A stretch of DNA of 64,000 nucleotides from Staphylococcus taiwanensis (GTDB taxonomy: Bacteria > Bacillota > Bacilli > Staphylococcales > Staphylococcaceae). Position 1 is the first letter of the stretch. Every line of letters begins with the position of its first letter. The stretch spans positions 2,232,001-2,296,000 of the forward strand of contig CP058667.1 of the NCBI GenBank assembly GCA_020544305.1, read 5' to 3'. Both the position numbers and the translations under genes were made by a program. The notes under the pieces were generated by a model. That model made no database searches, was not told the DNA's origin, and saw only the letters and a program-made list of their open reading frames with translations. Positions 54,498 to 63,181 of the stretch are shown in pieces.

Positions 54498-57356
54498 ATG
54501 AAGCGATATCTTATTCCAATTTTAGTTTTATGTTTTATTGTATTTGGTATCACCACTGGTACAACGTATGCAGCTGAATCACATACAAACCAGTCTAACG
54601 CACCCGCTACAACAGAAGTACCACAAACGACTTCACAAGAAGCATCATCAACGAACAAAGACTCGACTAATAAGCATTTGGCATTAGTGTCAAATACAGT
54701 TTCACATGATGATGAAAAAACATCATCGTCTGAAACATCGACACACCCTGATGCTACAACATCTGCTACACAAAACACTACTTCAGAGAAACACAATGCT
54801 CCATCTCAGGGTTCTGCCTTTTCACAAGAGAAAGCATCGTCTGAACCTGCTACAAGTGAAATTAAGTCAACGCAAGGTGCTGAGGTAAAAGAGTCACCTT
54901 CAAATTCTAAAGAAACTAAGCCGTCTCAAGTGGCGACTACATCGGAACAGTCGAAGTCGACTCAAGTGGCAACAGCAAAGAAATCACCTTCCACTAATGT
55001 TAAACAATCTCCTCAAGCATCAACGCAGAAACAAACAAAATATGATGATTCAAAAACACAACAATCTGCACCAGTTTCAACACAAGAAACAAAAAACAAC
55101 AAAACTTCAATAAAACAATCAGCGCCGCTGTCTCAACATGTTAATTTCAGTCAAAAAGTAGCAACATCTTCTCACAACACGGATAAACATACAATTTTAC
55201 ATACTAATGATATTCACGGTCGTTTCGTTGAAGATGATGGCAGAGTAATTGGTATGGCTAAAGTAAAAGGTCTTAAAGATAAATACAACCCGGATTTGAT
55301 GGTAGATTCAGGAGATGCTTTTCAAGGTTTACCTGTCTCTAATCAATCAAAGGGTGAAGAAATGGCCAAAGCTATGAATAGTGTTGGTTATGATGCAATG
55401 ACTGTCGGAAATCATGAATTTGACTTTGGTTATGATCAATTACTTAAATTACAGAAACAATTAAATTTCCCTATCGTATCTTCTAACATTTATAAAAATG
55501 GAAAACGTGTCTTTGATCCATCAACGATTGTTACCAAAAACAATGTACGTTACGGCATTGTAGGTGTTACAACGCCTGAGACTAAGACTAAAACGTCACC
55601 TTCTGCTGTTAAAGGTGTGGATTTCAAAGATCCTTTGACTAGCGTAACGCAAGCAATGAATCACATTAAAAACAATGTTGACGTTTTTGTGATTTTATCG
55701 CACTTAGGCGTAGATAAATCGACGCAAAGAAGTTGGCGTGGTGATTATTTAATAGATCAACTGACGAAAGATGGTTCATTTAAACAACCTATCTTTGTCC
55801 TAGATGGCCACTCACATACTGTGATAGAACATGGCGAACATTATGGTGCTAATAATGTGCTTGCTCAAACTGGTACTGCCTTAGCGAATGTCGGACGTGT
55901 GGATTTTAATTTTCAAAATAAAAAAGCGTCTGATATTAAAGCATCGTTAATCAATGTAGCCGATGCAAAAGATATTACACCAGACTCACAAATTGATGCA
56001 CAAACTAAGAAAGCAAATGATGATTTCTTAAAAGAAACGTCTACTGTAGTCATTCCTAATAATACAGTGACGTTAAATGGTGAACGTGCAGAGGCGCGTA
56101 CGCAAGAAACCAATTTAGGTAATCTTATTACGGATGCTATGGAATCCTATGCTTCTAAGAACTTCTCACATCAACCTGATTTCGCAATCACTAACGGTGG
56201 TGGTATCCGTGCTTCAATTGAAAAAGGTAAAGTTACTGAAAATGACATCATTACAGTGTTACCATTTGGTAATTTAATTTCTCAAATTCAAGTGAAAGGT
56301 TCGGATGTTGAAAAAGCATTTGAACACAGTTTAAGTGCTGATACTGAAACACAAGACGGTAAGAAAGTCTTAGGTGCGAATGGCGGCTTCTTACAAGTGT
56401 CAGACTCACTCAGAGTGTATTATGATATCGACAAAGCATCTGGACATCGTATTAATGCTATTAAAGTATTGAACAAAGAGAATGGTAAGTATGAAGATTT
56501 AGATCCTAACCGCACGTATTATGTAACGACTAACGACTTCACAGCGAATCAAGGAGACGGTTATGATATGTTTGGTGGACAACGTGAAGAAGGTATCTCA
56601 TTAGACGCCGTTGTCGCTCAATATATTAAAAAAGCAGATTTAAACGAATACAATACAGAAGAACCTGTACGTATTATTAATGGTCAGCCAGAAAGTGATG
56701 CACAACCTAATACAGGTAAAGAAAATAATCATAATGGTAACCAATCGTCAAATGGCCATGATAGCCATCAACAAATACCTGGTCAGAACAATGATAGTGA
56801 ATCCGATAATAATCATATTGGCGACAATAATGATAATACGAAAGATGATAAGCAATCTGATTCACCAAATCATGGTAATGTCATTGAATTCCCTAAGACT
56901 GATCATCAACAAGATAATGACAATAGCGATATAATCCATAATTCTGGTAATCCAACTCAGAATGGCAATGGCAATGGCAATAACGTTATCATCCCTAATA
57001 CTAACGGTCAAATGCAACAAAACAATATTAAGAAAGATTCAATCGGTCATCTTGTAGGTGCATCTTTTGAAAATAAAGCAACACAAGATCAATTGACTAG
57101 TACTGATTGTAATAACGCTATTAAATTCCCTGGACAAACAGTACATAAAAGTAATGCTAATAGTGGGACACTAATAACTAGTAATAATGATACTTCTAAG
57201 AATTCAAAACTTATATTTGCACAACAAAATGAATCCATCACATCATTACCTAGTGCGGGTATCAAAGATGGTGATTTAGAACATGGTATCGCTATTATAT
57301 TAGTAGTGACAGGAACAGGATTCATTTATCTCCGAACTCGTAAAAAATCAGCATAA
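54498..57356 (+). CDS. AdsA-like cell-wall-anchored 5'-nucleotidase
   Basis: A 952-residue surface protein. Residues 1-25 are a signal peptide. About 200 Ser/Thr/Gln-rich residues follow. The metallophosphatase domain has TILHTNDIHGRF (about 232), DSGDAFQG (about 271), GNHEFDFG (about 302) and DGHSHT (about 438). The nucleotidase domain has TNLGNLITDAM (about 536) and NGGGIRASI (about 557). A long Asn/Asp-rich spacer leads to LPSAG, a hydrophobic helix and RTRKKSA. LPXAG is accepted by staphylococcal sortase A. In S. aureus AdsA makes adenosine that blunts host immunity and processes NET DNA; here the same is inferred. It is larger than AdsA and in a different place. Confidence 0.88.
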   Translation: MKRYLIPILVLCFIVFGITTGTTYAAESHTNQSNAPATTEVPQTTSQEASSTNKDSTNKHLALVSNTVSHDDEKTSSSETSTHPDATTSATQNTTSEKHNAPSQGSAFSQEKASSEPATSEIKSTQGAEVKESPSNSKETKPSQVATTSEQSKSTQVATAKKSPSTNVKQSPQASTQKQTKYDDSKTQQSAPVSTQETKNNKTSIKQSAPLSQHVNFSQKVATSSHNTDKHTILHTNDIHGRFVEDDGRVIGMAKVKGLKDKYNPDLMVDSGDAFQGLPVSNQSKGEEMAKAMNSVGYDAMTVGNHEFDFGYDQLLKLQKQLNFPIVSSNIYKNGKRVFDPSTIVTKNNVRYGIVGVTTPETKTKTSPSAVKGVDFKDPLTSVTQAMNHIKNNVDVFVILSHLGVDKSTQRSWRGDYLIDQLTKDGSFKQPIFVLDGHSHTVIEHGEHYGANNVLAQTGTALANVGRVDFNFQNKKASDIKASLINVADAKDITPDSQIDAQTKKANDDFLKETSTVVIPNNTVTLNGERAEARTQETNLGNLITDAMESYASKNFSHQPDFAITNGGGIRASIEKGKVTENDIITVLPFGNLISQIQVKGSDVEKAFEHSLSADTETQDGKKVLGANGGFLQVSDSLRVYYDIDKASGHRINAIKVLNKENGKYEDLDPNRTYYVTTNDFTANQGDGYDMFGGQREEGISLDAVVAQYIKKADLNEYNTEEPVRIINGQPESDAQPNTGKENNHNGNQSSNGHDSHQQIPGQNNDSESDNNHIGDNNDNTKDDKQSDSPNHGNVIEFPKTDHQQDNDNSDIIHNSGNPTQNGNGNGNNVIIPNTNGQMQQNNIKKDSIGHLVGASFENKATQDQLTSTDCNNAIKFPGQTVHKSNANSGTLITSNNDTSKNSKLIFAQQNESITSLPSAGIKDGDLEHGIAIILVVTGTGFIYLRTRKKSA

Positions 57357-57376
57357 TTATAGATTCACAAATTTAA

Positions 57377-57424
57377 AAACCGTGTAGATGACAGTTAATG
57401 ATATGTCATTTACACGGTTTCTTT
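57377..57424 (+). terminator. Terminator of the AdsA-like gene
   Basis: AAACCGTGTA-ATGACA pairs with TGTCAT-TACACGGTTT, with one bulge on each side, 20 bases after the stop. Confidence 0.85.
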
Positions 57425-57559
57425 ACGTTTTTAAAAATATCAACTATGACTTATTTTTTTTATATTAATAATCTAAGTTTAAGTGTTCCGGCAGTCTAAT
57501 AATATTAAATCTAGCGTATTTAAATTAATATTTTTCCTTTATTTCAATGTTCATTAATA

Positions 57560-58519
57560 CTAATTTTTGTTGTTTTTCACTGCTTTTTTATAAAAATAAT
57601 TTGCCACTACAATATCCACTATGGCTAAGCCCACAGATTTAAATAAAGTAACTTCCTTATCATCTTCACGTCCCGAGATTTTACCTGCAACGATATCGCC
57701 AAGCTCTCCATGTAATGATTCTTGCGTGATAATCCCTTCTTCTTGAGGTACCTTTAAATCGCCAGTTTCTTCCATCGCAGCTTCTACTGATTCAACAACA
57801 ATTTTATTGGCAACTAACATCGACTCTGATGGTAATTCCTGCATGTCCGGTTTAAATGAACCTACTGCATTTAAGTGAACACCCGGATGAAGTGAATGTG
57901 AATAAACTGGGTGATTAGAATTTGTCGCTGTTACTACAATATCCGCTTCTTCCATTGCATCGTCTGCTTCATCAAATACTTTTGTTGATACATCATATGC
58001 TTTAGCAATATTAGCAGCTAATGCTTCAGCATTCTTCTTAGTACGACTTGCAAAGTGAACCGTACCAATATTTCTAACCGCCATTACTGCAGCAATTAAT
58101 CCTTGGGCTTGGTCACCAGAACCAATGACACATAATGTCTTAGCCTCTTCACGTGCCAAATATTTAGTTGCAACACCTGAGATAGCTCCTGTACGTATTT
58201 TGGTTAAATAACTGCCATCTAATACAGCCAATGTCTCTCCAGTTTCATAATCACTTAATATTACTGACCCTGTTATTGTCTTCTTACCCCTTTTAGGATT
58301 GTCGGGCGCAAATGTCACCGTTTTTATACCAACAACTTTAAGCTCATCAGATAATGCTGGCATCACTAAATATCTATTGGATTCATTAAATGGTAAGACA
58401 TATCTTAAAGGTGTTTCTGTTTTACCTTCTGAAAATGCTTTTAACGAATTCGCAACTTCATCAATGACTTCTTTCATGTCTAATAATTCTTGTTGATCTT
58501 GCTCATTCAGAACTAACAT
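57560..58519 (-). CDS. Ornithine cyclodeaminase / mu-crystallin family protein
   Basis: A 319-residue NAD(P)-dependent enzyme of the ornithine cyclodeaminase fold. It has RYVLPFNESNRYLVMPA near residue 40, TGAISGVATKYLAREEAKTLCVIGSGDQA with the Rossmann motif near 125, and AVGSFKPDMQELP near 219. Members include ketimine reductases and alanine dehydrogenases as well as Sbn-type enzymes, so the substrate is open. The ATG at 58519 sits behind GGAGGG. Single gene next to repeat-rich DNA. Confidence 0.8.
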   Translation of the reverse strand: MLVLNEQDQQELLDMKEVIDEVANSLKAFSEGKTETPLRYVLPFNESNRYLVMPALSDELKVVGIKTVTFAPDNPKRGKKTITGSVILSDYETGETLAVLDGSYLTKIRTGAISGVATKYLAREEAKTLCVIGSGDQAQGLIAAVMAVRNIGTVHFASRTKKNAEALAANIAKAYDVSTKVFDEADDAMEEADIVVTATNSNHPVYSHSLHPGVHLNAVGSFKPDMQELPSESMLVANKIVVESVEAAMEETGDLKVPQEEGIITQESLHGELGDIVAGKISGREDDKEVTLFKSVGLAIVDIVVANYFYKKAVKNNKN

Positions 58520-58778
58520 ATTGATACCCTCCACATTCATTTTCATATTTAATCTTTATTTACCCATCACAACATCTATTTGTCATTATTATGTGTCATT
58601 TTCAATACAATTCTTTCAAAAATATGCATATATTAATTTAGTTTGATTAATATATTAATTTAGTATTGTGCTTATATGTAAATGGTGCTATCTTATTACT
58701 ATAAATAAAAGGTCTTCACAATAGTGGTGCCTTGAGATTTCATGCATACTATGAAACTATTTATAAACTTTTGACGAT

Positions 58779-58876
58779 GGGGGTGGGACAGAATTCTTTT
58801 TGAATTCATTGTTCCACCCCAACTTACTTTGCTTGTGAAATCTCTTTTGGAGATTTTCTCTGTCGGGGCCCCGCCC
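58779..58876 (+). repeat. STAR-like GGGGCCCC intergenic element, copy A
   Basis: The element opens with a GGGTGGGACAGAATTC / GAATTC-TTCCACCCC hairpin. It continues through CTTGCTT-like and AGATTTTCTCT segments and ends in TCGGGGCCCCGCC. A second copy lies in reverse orientation at about 63.0-63.1 kb. It fits the family of GGGGCCCC-containing staphylococcal repeats known as STAR. Confidence 0.65.
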
Positions 58877-58994
58877 ATAAAGGTGTTTAGAACTGAAAAC
58901 AATTTGGTTTAAGCGCCTTCTTAGTTCAGTCAGCTATTGTGAATTTGCTATGAAATAATTAAAATATTAATTTTTGTCCAACCTTTTCTTCATT

Positions 58995-59414
58995 TTAATC
59001 CACAATCCCCTCATAGTAATACGTAGCCTTATTGTTTAAAAAGTCTTTCAACCTATGATGATAATATACTAACTTTTCATCAGCTTCAGCAATCGAACAC
59101 CAACCTAATGTCGAAATTTCATCTTTCATTTGTATTTCTGTTGTATAATCATGAACTTGTGCTTTAAACATGATAAAAAGTGTATGAACATTCATTTGTG
59201 TCGATTTACCTTCATTAATACTAACGATGTCATTAACTTCAATAGCTAAGCCTGTTTCTTCTCTAACCTCACGCTTTAATGCTTCAACTAAAGTTTCACC
59301 ATATTTAACTTTGCCACCTGGTAATGACCATCCGCCACCATCCGTATTATGTACTAATAAAACATTTCCTTCTTCATTTTGTATTAACGCATATACTACT
59401 TTTAAATCCTTCAT
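58995..59414 (-). CDS. Nudix hydrolase
   Basis: A 139-residue Nudix protein with the box GGKVKYGETLVEALKREVREETGL near residue 34, all key Glu residues present. The family splits nucleoside diphosphates linked to another moiety; MutT-like or ADP-ribose activity cannot be told apart here. The ATG at 59414 has AGGTTA upstream; the TTG at 59429 is inside the acetyltransferase end. Co-transcribed with that gene. Confidence 0.87.
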   Translation of the reverse strand: MKDLKVVYALIQNEEGNVLLVHNTDGGGWSLPGGKVKYGETLVEALKREVREETGLAIEVNDIVSINEGKSTQMNVHTLFIMFKAQVHDYTTEIQMKDEISTLGWCSIAEADEKLVYYHHRLKDFLNNKATYYYEGIVD

Positions 59415-59425
59415 TATTCTAACCT

Positions 59426-59932
59426 TCAATCATTAGGAATTTCAAAACGACTCACTAAATTGCCATTCTTTTTAATATATGATTCAATTTCATAACCACC
59501 ACTATGTTTGATTACTTTTTGCGATGCAATATTTTTAGGATTTGTGGTCATTAATACTTTATCTACACCCATTTCTTTTAGAAAAACCTTCGCCTCCTGT
59601 AACATAAAAGAAGCAATGCCACGCCCTCTAAAAGATTGAGCCACACCATAACCGACATGACCTCCTATGTTGACTAAGCGACGGTTTAAATGGTGACGAA
59701 TATCCACTGCTCCAACAATTTGATCATCAATAAAACAAAAACGTGTAGTCGTAGGAACCCAATCTTTATCAGTCGTTTCCTTATTTAGATAGTCTACCAT
59801 TTCTTCAAAAGACGAGTATCTTGATAAATCAGTATTGGACGGAACGATTGGTTCATCATTGTTATACCATTCTTGAAGATACTCCATTAAAGCATCTTTA
59901 TCTGAATATCTTAATTGTCTTAACTTTGGCAT
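59426..59932 (-). CDS. GNAT family N-acetyltransferase
   Basis: A 168-residue GNAT with AQSFRGRGIASFMLQEAKVFL near residue 98 (RGRGIA acetyl-CoA loop) and NPKNIASQKVIKHSGGYEIESY near 130, typical of the YvoF/RimJ-like branch. The ATG at 59932 is 6 bases after GTGAGG. It precedes the Nudix gene by 11 bases in the same operon. Substrate unknown. Confidence 0.85.
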   Translation of the reverse strand: MPKLRQLRYSDKDALMEYLQEWYNNDEPIVPSNTDLSRYSSFEEMVDYLNKETTDKDWVPTTTRFCFIDDQIVGAVDIRHHLNRRLVNIGGHVGYGVAQSFRGRGIASFMLQEAKVFLKEMGVDKVLMTTNPKNIASQKVIKHSGGYEIESYIKKNGNLVSRFEIPND

Positions 59933-60088
59933 AGACATCCTCACTTTCAGAAGTATAATTTAGATTTGTTTTAGTTTATCAATTTAATTTTTAAAATAGT
60001 TAGCTATAAAGTGATTTTACAACATAATTATTATTGACTCATGTATTAATAACTACTGACTTTTTACAACAAAATACACAATACAAAA

Positions 60089-60120
60089 AGACTGGAACAG
60101 CAAACGTGTCCCAGTCTAAA
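60089..60120 (-). terminator. Terminator of kbl
   Basis: AGACTGG-ACA pairs with TGT-CCAGTCT, followed by a T-rich run on the minus strand. Confidence 0.8.
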
Positions 60121-60141
60121 ATATACTATTTCTTATTTCAA

Positions 60142-61332
60142 TTATTTTATAGTACCTAATTCTTTACCAACTTTTTCATAAGCAGCGATGGCTTGATCTA
60201 GCATTTCTTTCGTATGTGCTGCAGTTGGCATATTTCTTACACGTCCAGTTCCACGTGGTACTGTTGGGAAGACGATAGATTTAACATAAATCCCTTCGTC
60301 TTTAAGGCGTTTACTAAATTCTTGTGTTTCTTTTTCTCCACCGATAATAACTGGGGTAATTGGTGTTTCTGATTCACCTGTATTGAAACCTAATTTTTCT
60401 AATCCTTGTTTCAAGTATTTAGCATTATCCCATAATTTATCATGTAATTCAGTTGAAGCCATTAATTTTTTCACAGCTTCAGTAATAGCTTTAGTGTCTC
60501 CAGGTGCTAATGAAGTTGAGAATAAGAATGGTCTAGATTGCGCTTTTAACCAATCAATTAATTCTTTAGTACCTGCCACATAACCACCAACTACGCCGAT
60601 TGCTTTTGAAAGCGTACCGATTTGGAAGTCAATTTTGTCTTGTAAACCAAAATGTTTAACCGTACCAGCACCTTTACCCATAACGCCTGAACCGTGTGCA
60701 TCATCAACATATGTGATTAAACCGAATTCTTCAGCAATTTCAACGATTTCTGGCAATTTAGCAACGTCTCCGTCCATACTGAATACACCATCAGTAATGT
60801 ACATTACTTTATTATATTGACCTGATTCTACAGCTTCTTTTGCTTTCGCTCTTAAATCATCCATATCAGAGTGATTAACACGGATAATTTTAGCTCTTGA
60901 TAAACGACAACCATCGATAATAGAAGCATGGTTTAATTCGTCTGAAAGAATCGCATCATTTTTGTTCATTACTGCAGAAATAGCAGCCATGTTACAGTTG
61001 AATCCTGATTGATAAGCAATAGCTGCTTCAGTACCTTTAAATTTAGCTAAAGTTTCCTCTAATTCATCATGTAAGTCTAATGTACCATTAATTGAACGTA
61101 CAGCCCCTGCACCTACACCGTGAGAATCAATTGCTGATTTTGCAGCTGTTTTCAAATCTTCGTTTGTAGCTAGTCCCAAATAGTTATTTGAAGATAAGTT
61201 AATATATTGTTTACCATTGATAGTAATTTCTGGGCCATTCGCACCTTCAATTGAATCAATTTCGTTATATAATCCGTTATCTTTCAAGTATTGGATATTT
61301 TCATCTAAAAAGTTGTGTAATGATTGAACCAT
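60142..61332 (-). CDS. kbl: 2-amino-3-ketobutyrate CoA ligase (glycine C-acetyltransferase)
   Basis: A 396-residue PLP enzyme of the alpha-oxoamine synthase family. It splits 2-amino-3-oxobutyrate with CoA into glycine and acetyl-CoA, the second step of threonine catabolism. [11 protein letters not shown] near residue 48, [15 protein letters not shown] near 207, and the PLP lysine in [13 protein letters not shown] near 241 are conserved. GGGG lies 8 bases before the ATG at 61332. Its usual partner, the SDR threonine dehydrogenase, is broken nearby. Confidence 0.92.
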   Translation of the reverse strand: MVQSLHNFLDENIQYLKDNGLYNEIDSIEGANGPEITINGKQYINLSSNNYLGLATNEDLKTAAKSAIDSHGVGAGAVRSINGTLDLHDELEETLAKFKGTEAAIAYQSGFNCNMAAISAVMNKNDAILSDELNHASIIDGCRLSRAKIIRVNHSDMDDLRAKAKEAVESGQYNKVMYITDGVFSMDGDVAKLPEIVEIAEEFGLITYVDDAHGSGVMGKGAGTVKHFGLQDKIDFQIGTLSKAIGVVGGYVAGTKELIDWLKAQSRPFLFSTSLAPGDTKAITEAVKKLMASTELHDKLWDNAKYLKQGLEKLGFNTGESETPITPVIIGGEKETQEFSKRLKDEGIYVKSIVFPTVPRGTGRVRNMPTAAHTKEMLDQAIAAYEKVGKELGTIK

Positions 61333-61444
61333 TATCATTTCCCCTTTGTAATTTTTATATCAACATAATCATAACTGATTTTTTGAAAACATGAAAGCAC
61401 TATCATGACTGTAAATTCAATATATTAAAGATTCTTTACGTCAC

Positions 61445-61456
61445 GTACACGTGTAC
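61445..61456. promoter_or_regulatory. Perfect 12-base palindrome between kbl and the M20 gene
   Basis: GTACACGTGTAC lies in the divergent promoter region, about 113 bases from the kbl start and 132 bases from the amidohydrolase start. It could be a dimeric repressor site. No known regulator is assigned. Confidence 0.35.
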
Positions 61457-61587
61457 TTTCAATATGTATTTTTAATAAGATTTTGTCTTTTTGATACTTC
61501 ATTTTCAAAAAGTAAGGAATTAATCTATTGGTAAATTTGAGAATTTGATATACTAAAAATCATAATATGTAGAAAGAAGTGGTTACG

Positions 61588-62754
61588 GTGTTAGATTGGT
61601 TTCAATTAGCCAGTGATAAGGAAAATAGAATGATTCAGATGCGTCGCTATATGCATCAATATCCTGAACCTTCTTTCGAGGAAACATGGACGCATAACTA
61701 TATCTTAAATCAATTAAGTCATTTAGATTGTGAGATTGAATCACCTGTTGGTCGCAATGGCATTAAAGCTACGTTTCAAGGTAATGGACATGGGCCTACT
61801 ATCGCATTTCGTGCAGACTTTGATGCTTTACCTGTGCAAGAATTAAACGATGTTCCATATAAATCTAAAAATGAAGGTTTTATGCATGCTTGTGGTCATG
61901 ATGGACATACCGCAATTTTATTGGGCGTCGCTGAGATTATTCATGAACAACGTCATCACCTAAAAGGTAACGTAGTATTTATCTTTCAATATGGTGAAGA
62001 AATTATGCCAGGTGGCTCTCAAGAGATGATTGATGATGGTTGTTTAAATAATGTTGATAAAATTTATGGTACACATTTGTGGAGTGGTTATTCAACAGGT
62101 ACCATCTACTCAAGACCAGGTGCGATTATGGCATCTCCAGACGAGTTCTCAGTCACAATTAAAGGTAAAGGTGGCCATGGTGCGAAACCACATGAAACGA
62201 TTGACCCAATTGTAATCATGGCTGAATTTATTCTTAGTGCACAAAAGATTATTTCTAGAACAATAGATCCTGTAAAAGAGGCTGTACTCACTTTTGGAAT
62301 GATTCAAGCTGGCTCTTCAGATAGTGTTATTCCTGATAGTGCTTTTTGTAAGGGGACTGTGAGAACATTTGATACGGAATTACAAGCACATATTCAATAT
62401 AAAATGGATAAACTATTACAAGGCCTTGCATTAGCAAACGATATCACATATGAGATGGATTATATTCGTGGCTACCTTCCCGTTCATAACAATGTTAAAG
62501 CCTATGAAGTTGTAAAACAAGCTGCTAATGATTTACACTTACGCTTTAATGAATCAGAATTAATGATGATTGGTGAAGACTTCTCTCACTATTTAAAAGT
62601 CCGTCCCGGCGCGTTCTTCTTAACTGGATGTGGTAATAAGGATAAAGGTATTACAGCACCGCATCATAACCCACATTTTGATATCGATGAGTCAGCATTT
62701 AAATATGCAGCAAGTGAGTTTTTAAAGATTTTAGAAATTGAAAACGTGTTTTAA
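61588..62754 (+). CDS. M20-family amidohydrolase (N-acyl-L-amino acid hydrolase)
   Basis: A 388-residue metal-dependent hydrolase of the M20D subfamily. Metal ligands are visible in HACGHDGHT near residue 99, the catalytic Glu in QYGEEIMPGGSQE near 134, a His in KGGHGAKPHETIDP near 195, and the final His in APHHNPHFDIDE near 360. The GTG at 61588 behind AAGAAGTGG is the best start. Substrates are N-acyl amino acids or short peptides. Divergent from kbl. Confidence 0.88.
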   Translation: MLDWFQLASDKENRMIQMRRYMHQYPEPSFEETWTHNYILNQLSHLDCEIESPVGRNGIKATFQGNGHGPTIAFRADFDALPVQELNDVPYKSKNEGFMHACGHDGHTAILLGVAEIIHEQRHHLKGNVVFIFQYGEEIMPGGSQEMIDDGCLNNVDKIYGTHLWSGYSTGTIYSRPGAIMASPDEFSVTIKGKGGHGAKPHETIDPIVIMAEFILSAQKIISRTIDPVKEAVLTFGMIQAGSSDSVIPDSAFCKGTVRTFDTELQAHIQYKMDKLLQGLALANDITYEMDYIRGYLPVHNNVKAYEVVKQAANDLHLRFNESELMMIGEDFSHYLKVRPGAFFLTGCGNKDKGITAPHHNPHFDIDESAFKYAASEFLKILEIENVF

Positions 62755-62781
62755 AATTGAATAAATTTGATTTAACCTTAT

Positions 62782-62826
62782 ACGTCTATGATGACTTTTA
62801 TATTAAGTTAATCATAGGCGTTTTTA
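62782..62826 (+). terminator. Terminator of the M20 amidohydrolase gene
   Basis: ACGTCTATGAT pairs with ATCATAGGCGT, followed by TTTTT. A second hairpin (AGAG-CTAA-ACAA with TTGT-TTAG-CTCT) follows at 62924-62957. Confidence 0.8.
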
Positions 62827-63029
62827 TATAATAGGATTTGAGATTTATATAACAAAGTATGATAGCTATAGCTATTAATCATTTAGAAACACAAAAGTGC
62901 CTATTTTCAAGCATATGAAAAAAAGAGACTAAAACAAGATGAATTGTCTTAGCCTCTTTAAACATTCAGGCAGTAGCTAACTGATTTAAAAATGCGCTTG
63001 AATCAAACTTTTTTCAAATTTAGTCATAC

Positions 63030-63133
63030 TTGACGGCGGGGCCCCAGCAAAGAGAATTTCATCAAGAAATTCTACAAGCTAAGCAAGCTGGAAAAGGACA
63101 ACGAATTTATTTAAATTTCTGTCCAGCACCCCA
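63030..63133 (-). repeat. STAR-like GGGGCCCC intergenic element, copy B
   Basis: On the minus strand it runs from TGGGGTGCTGGACAGAAATTT through TTGTCC and an AGCTTGCTTAGCTTG segment to GCTGGGGCCCCGCC. This follows the same order of blocks as copy A at 58779-58876. It lies just downstream of the tuf terminator. Confidence 0.65.
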
Positions 63134-63137
63134 AAAA

Positions 63138-63161
63138 AAAGACTCCCCTAAGGGAGTCTTT
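63138..63161 (-). terminator. Terminator of tuf
   Basis: AAAGACTCCC pairs perfectly with GGGAGTCTTT around a CTTA-type loop and is followed by TTTTTTT on the minus strand. Confidence 0.92.
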
Positions 63162-63181
63162 GAAACAAAGAATAATTAAAA

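Noticed and set aside
58699-58902. 67-residue frame across STAR-like copy A
   Set aside because: It lies entirely in the repeat element and its flanks; composition is non-coding.
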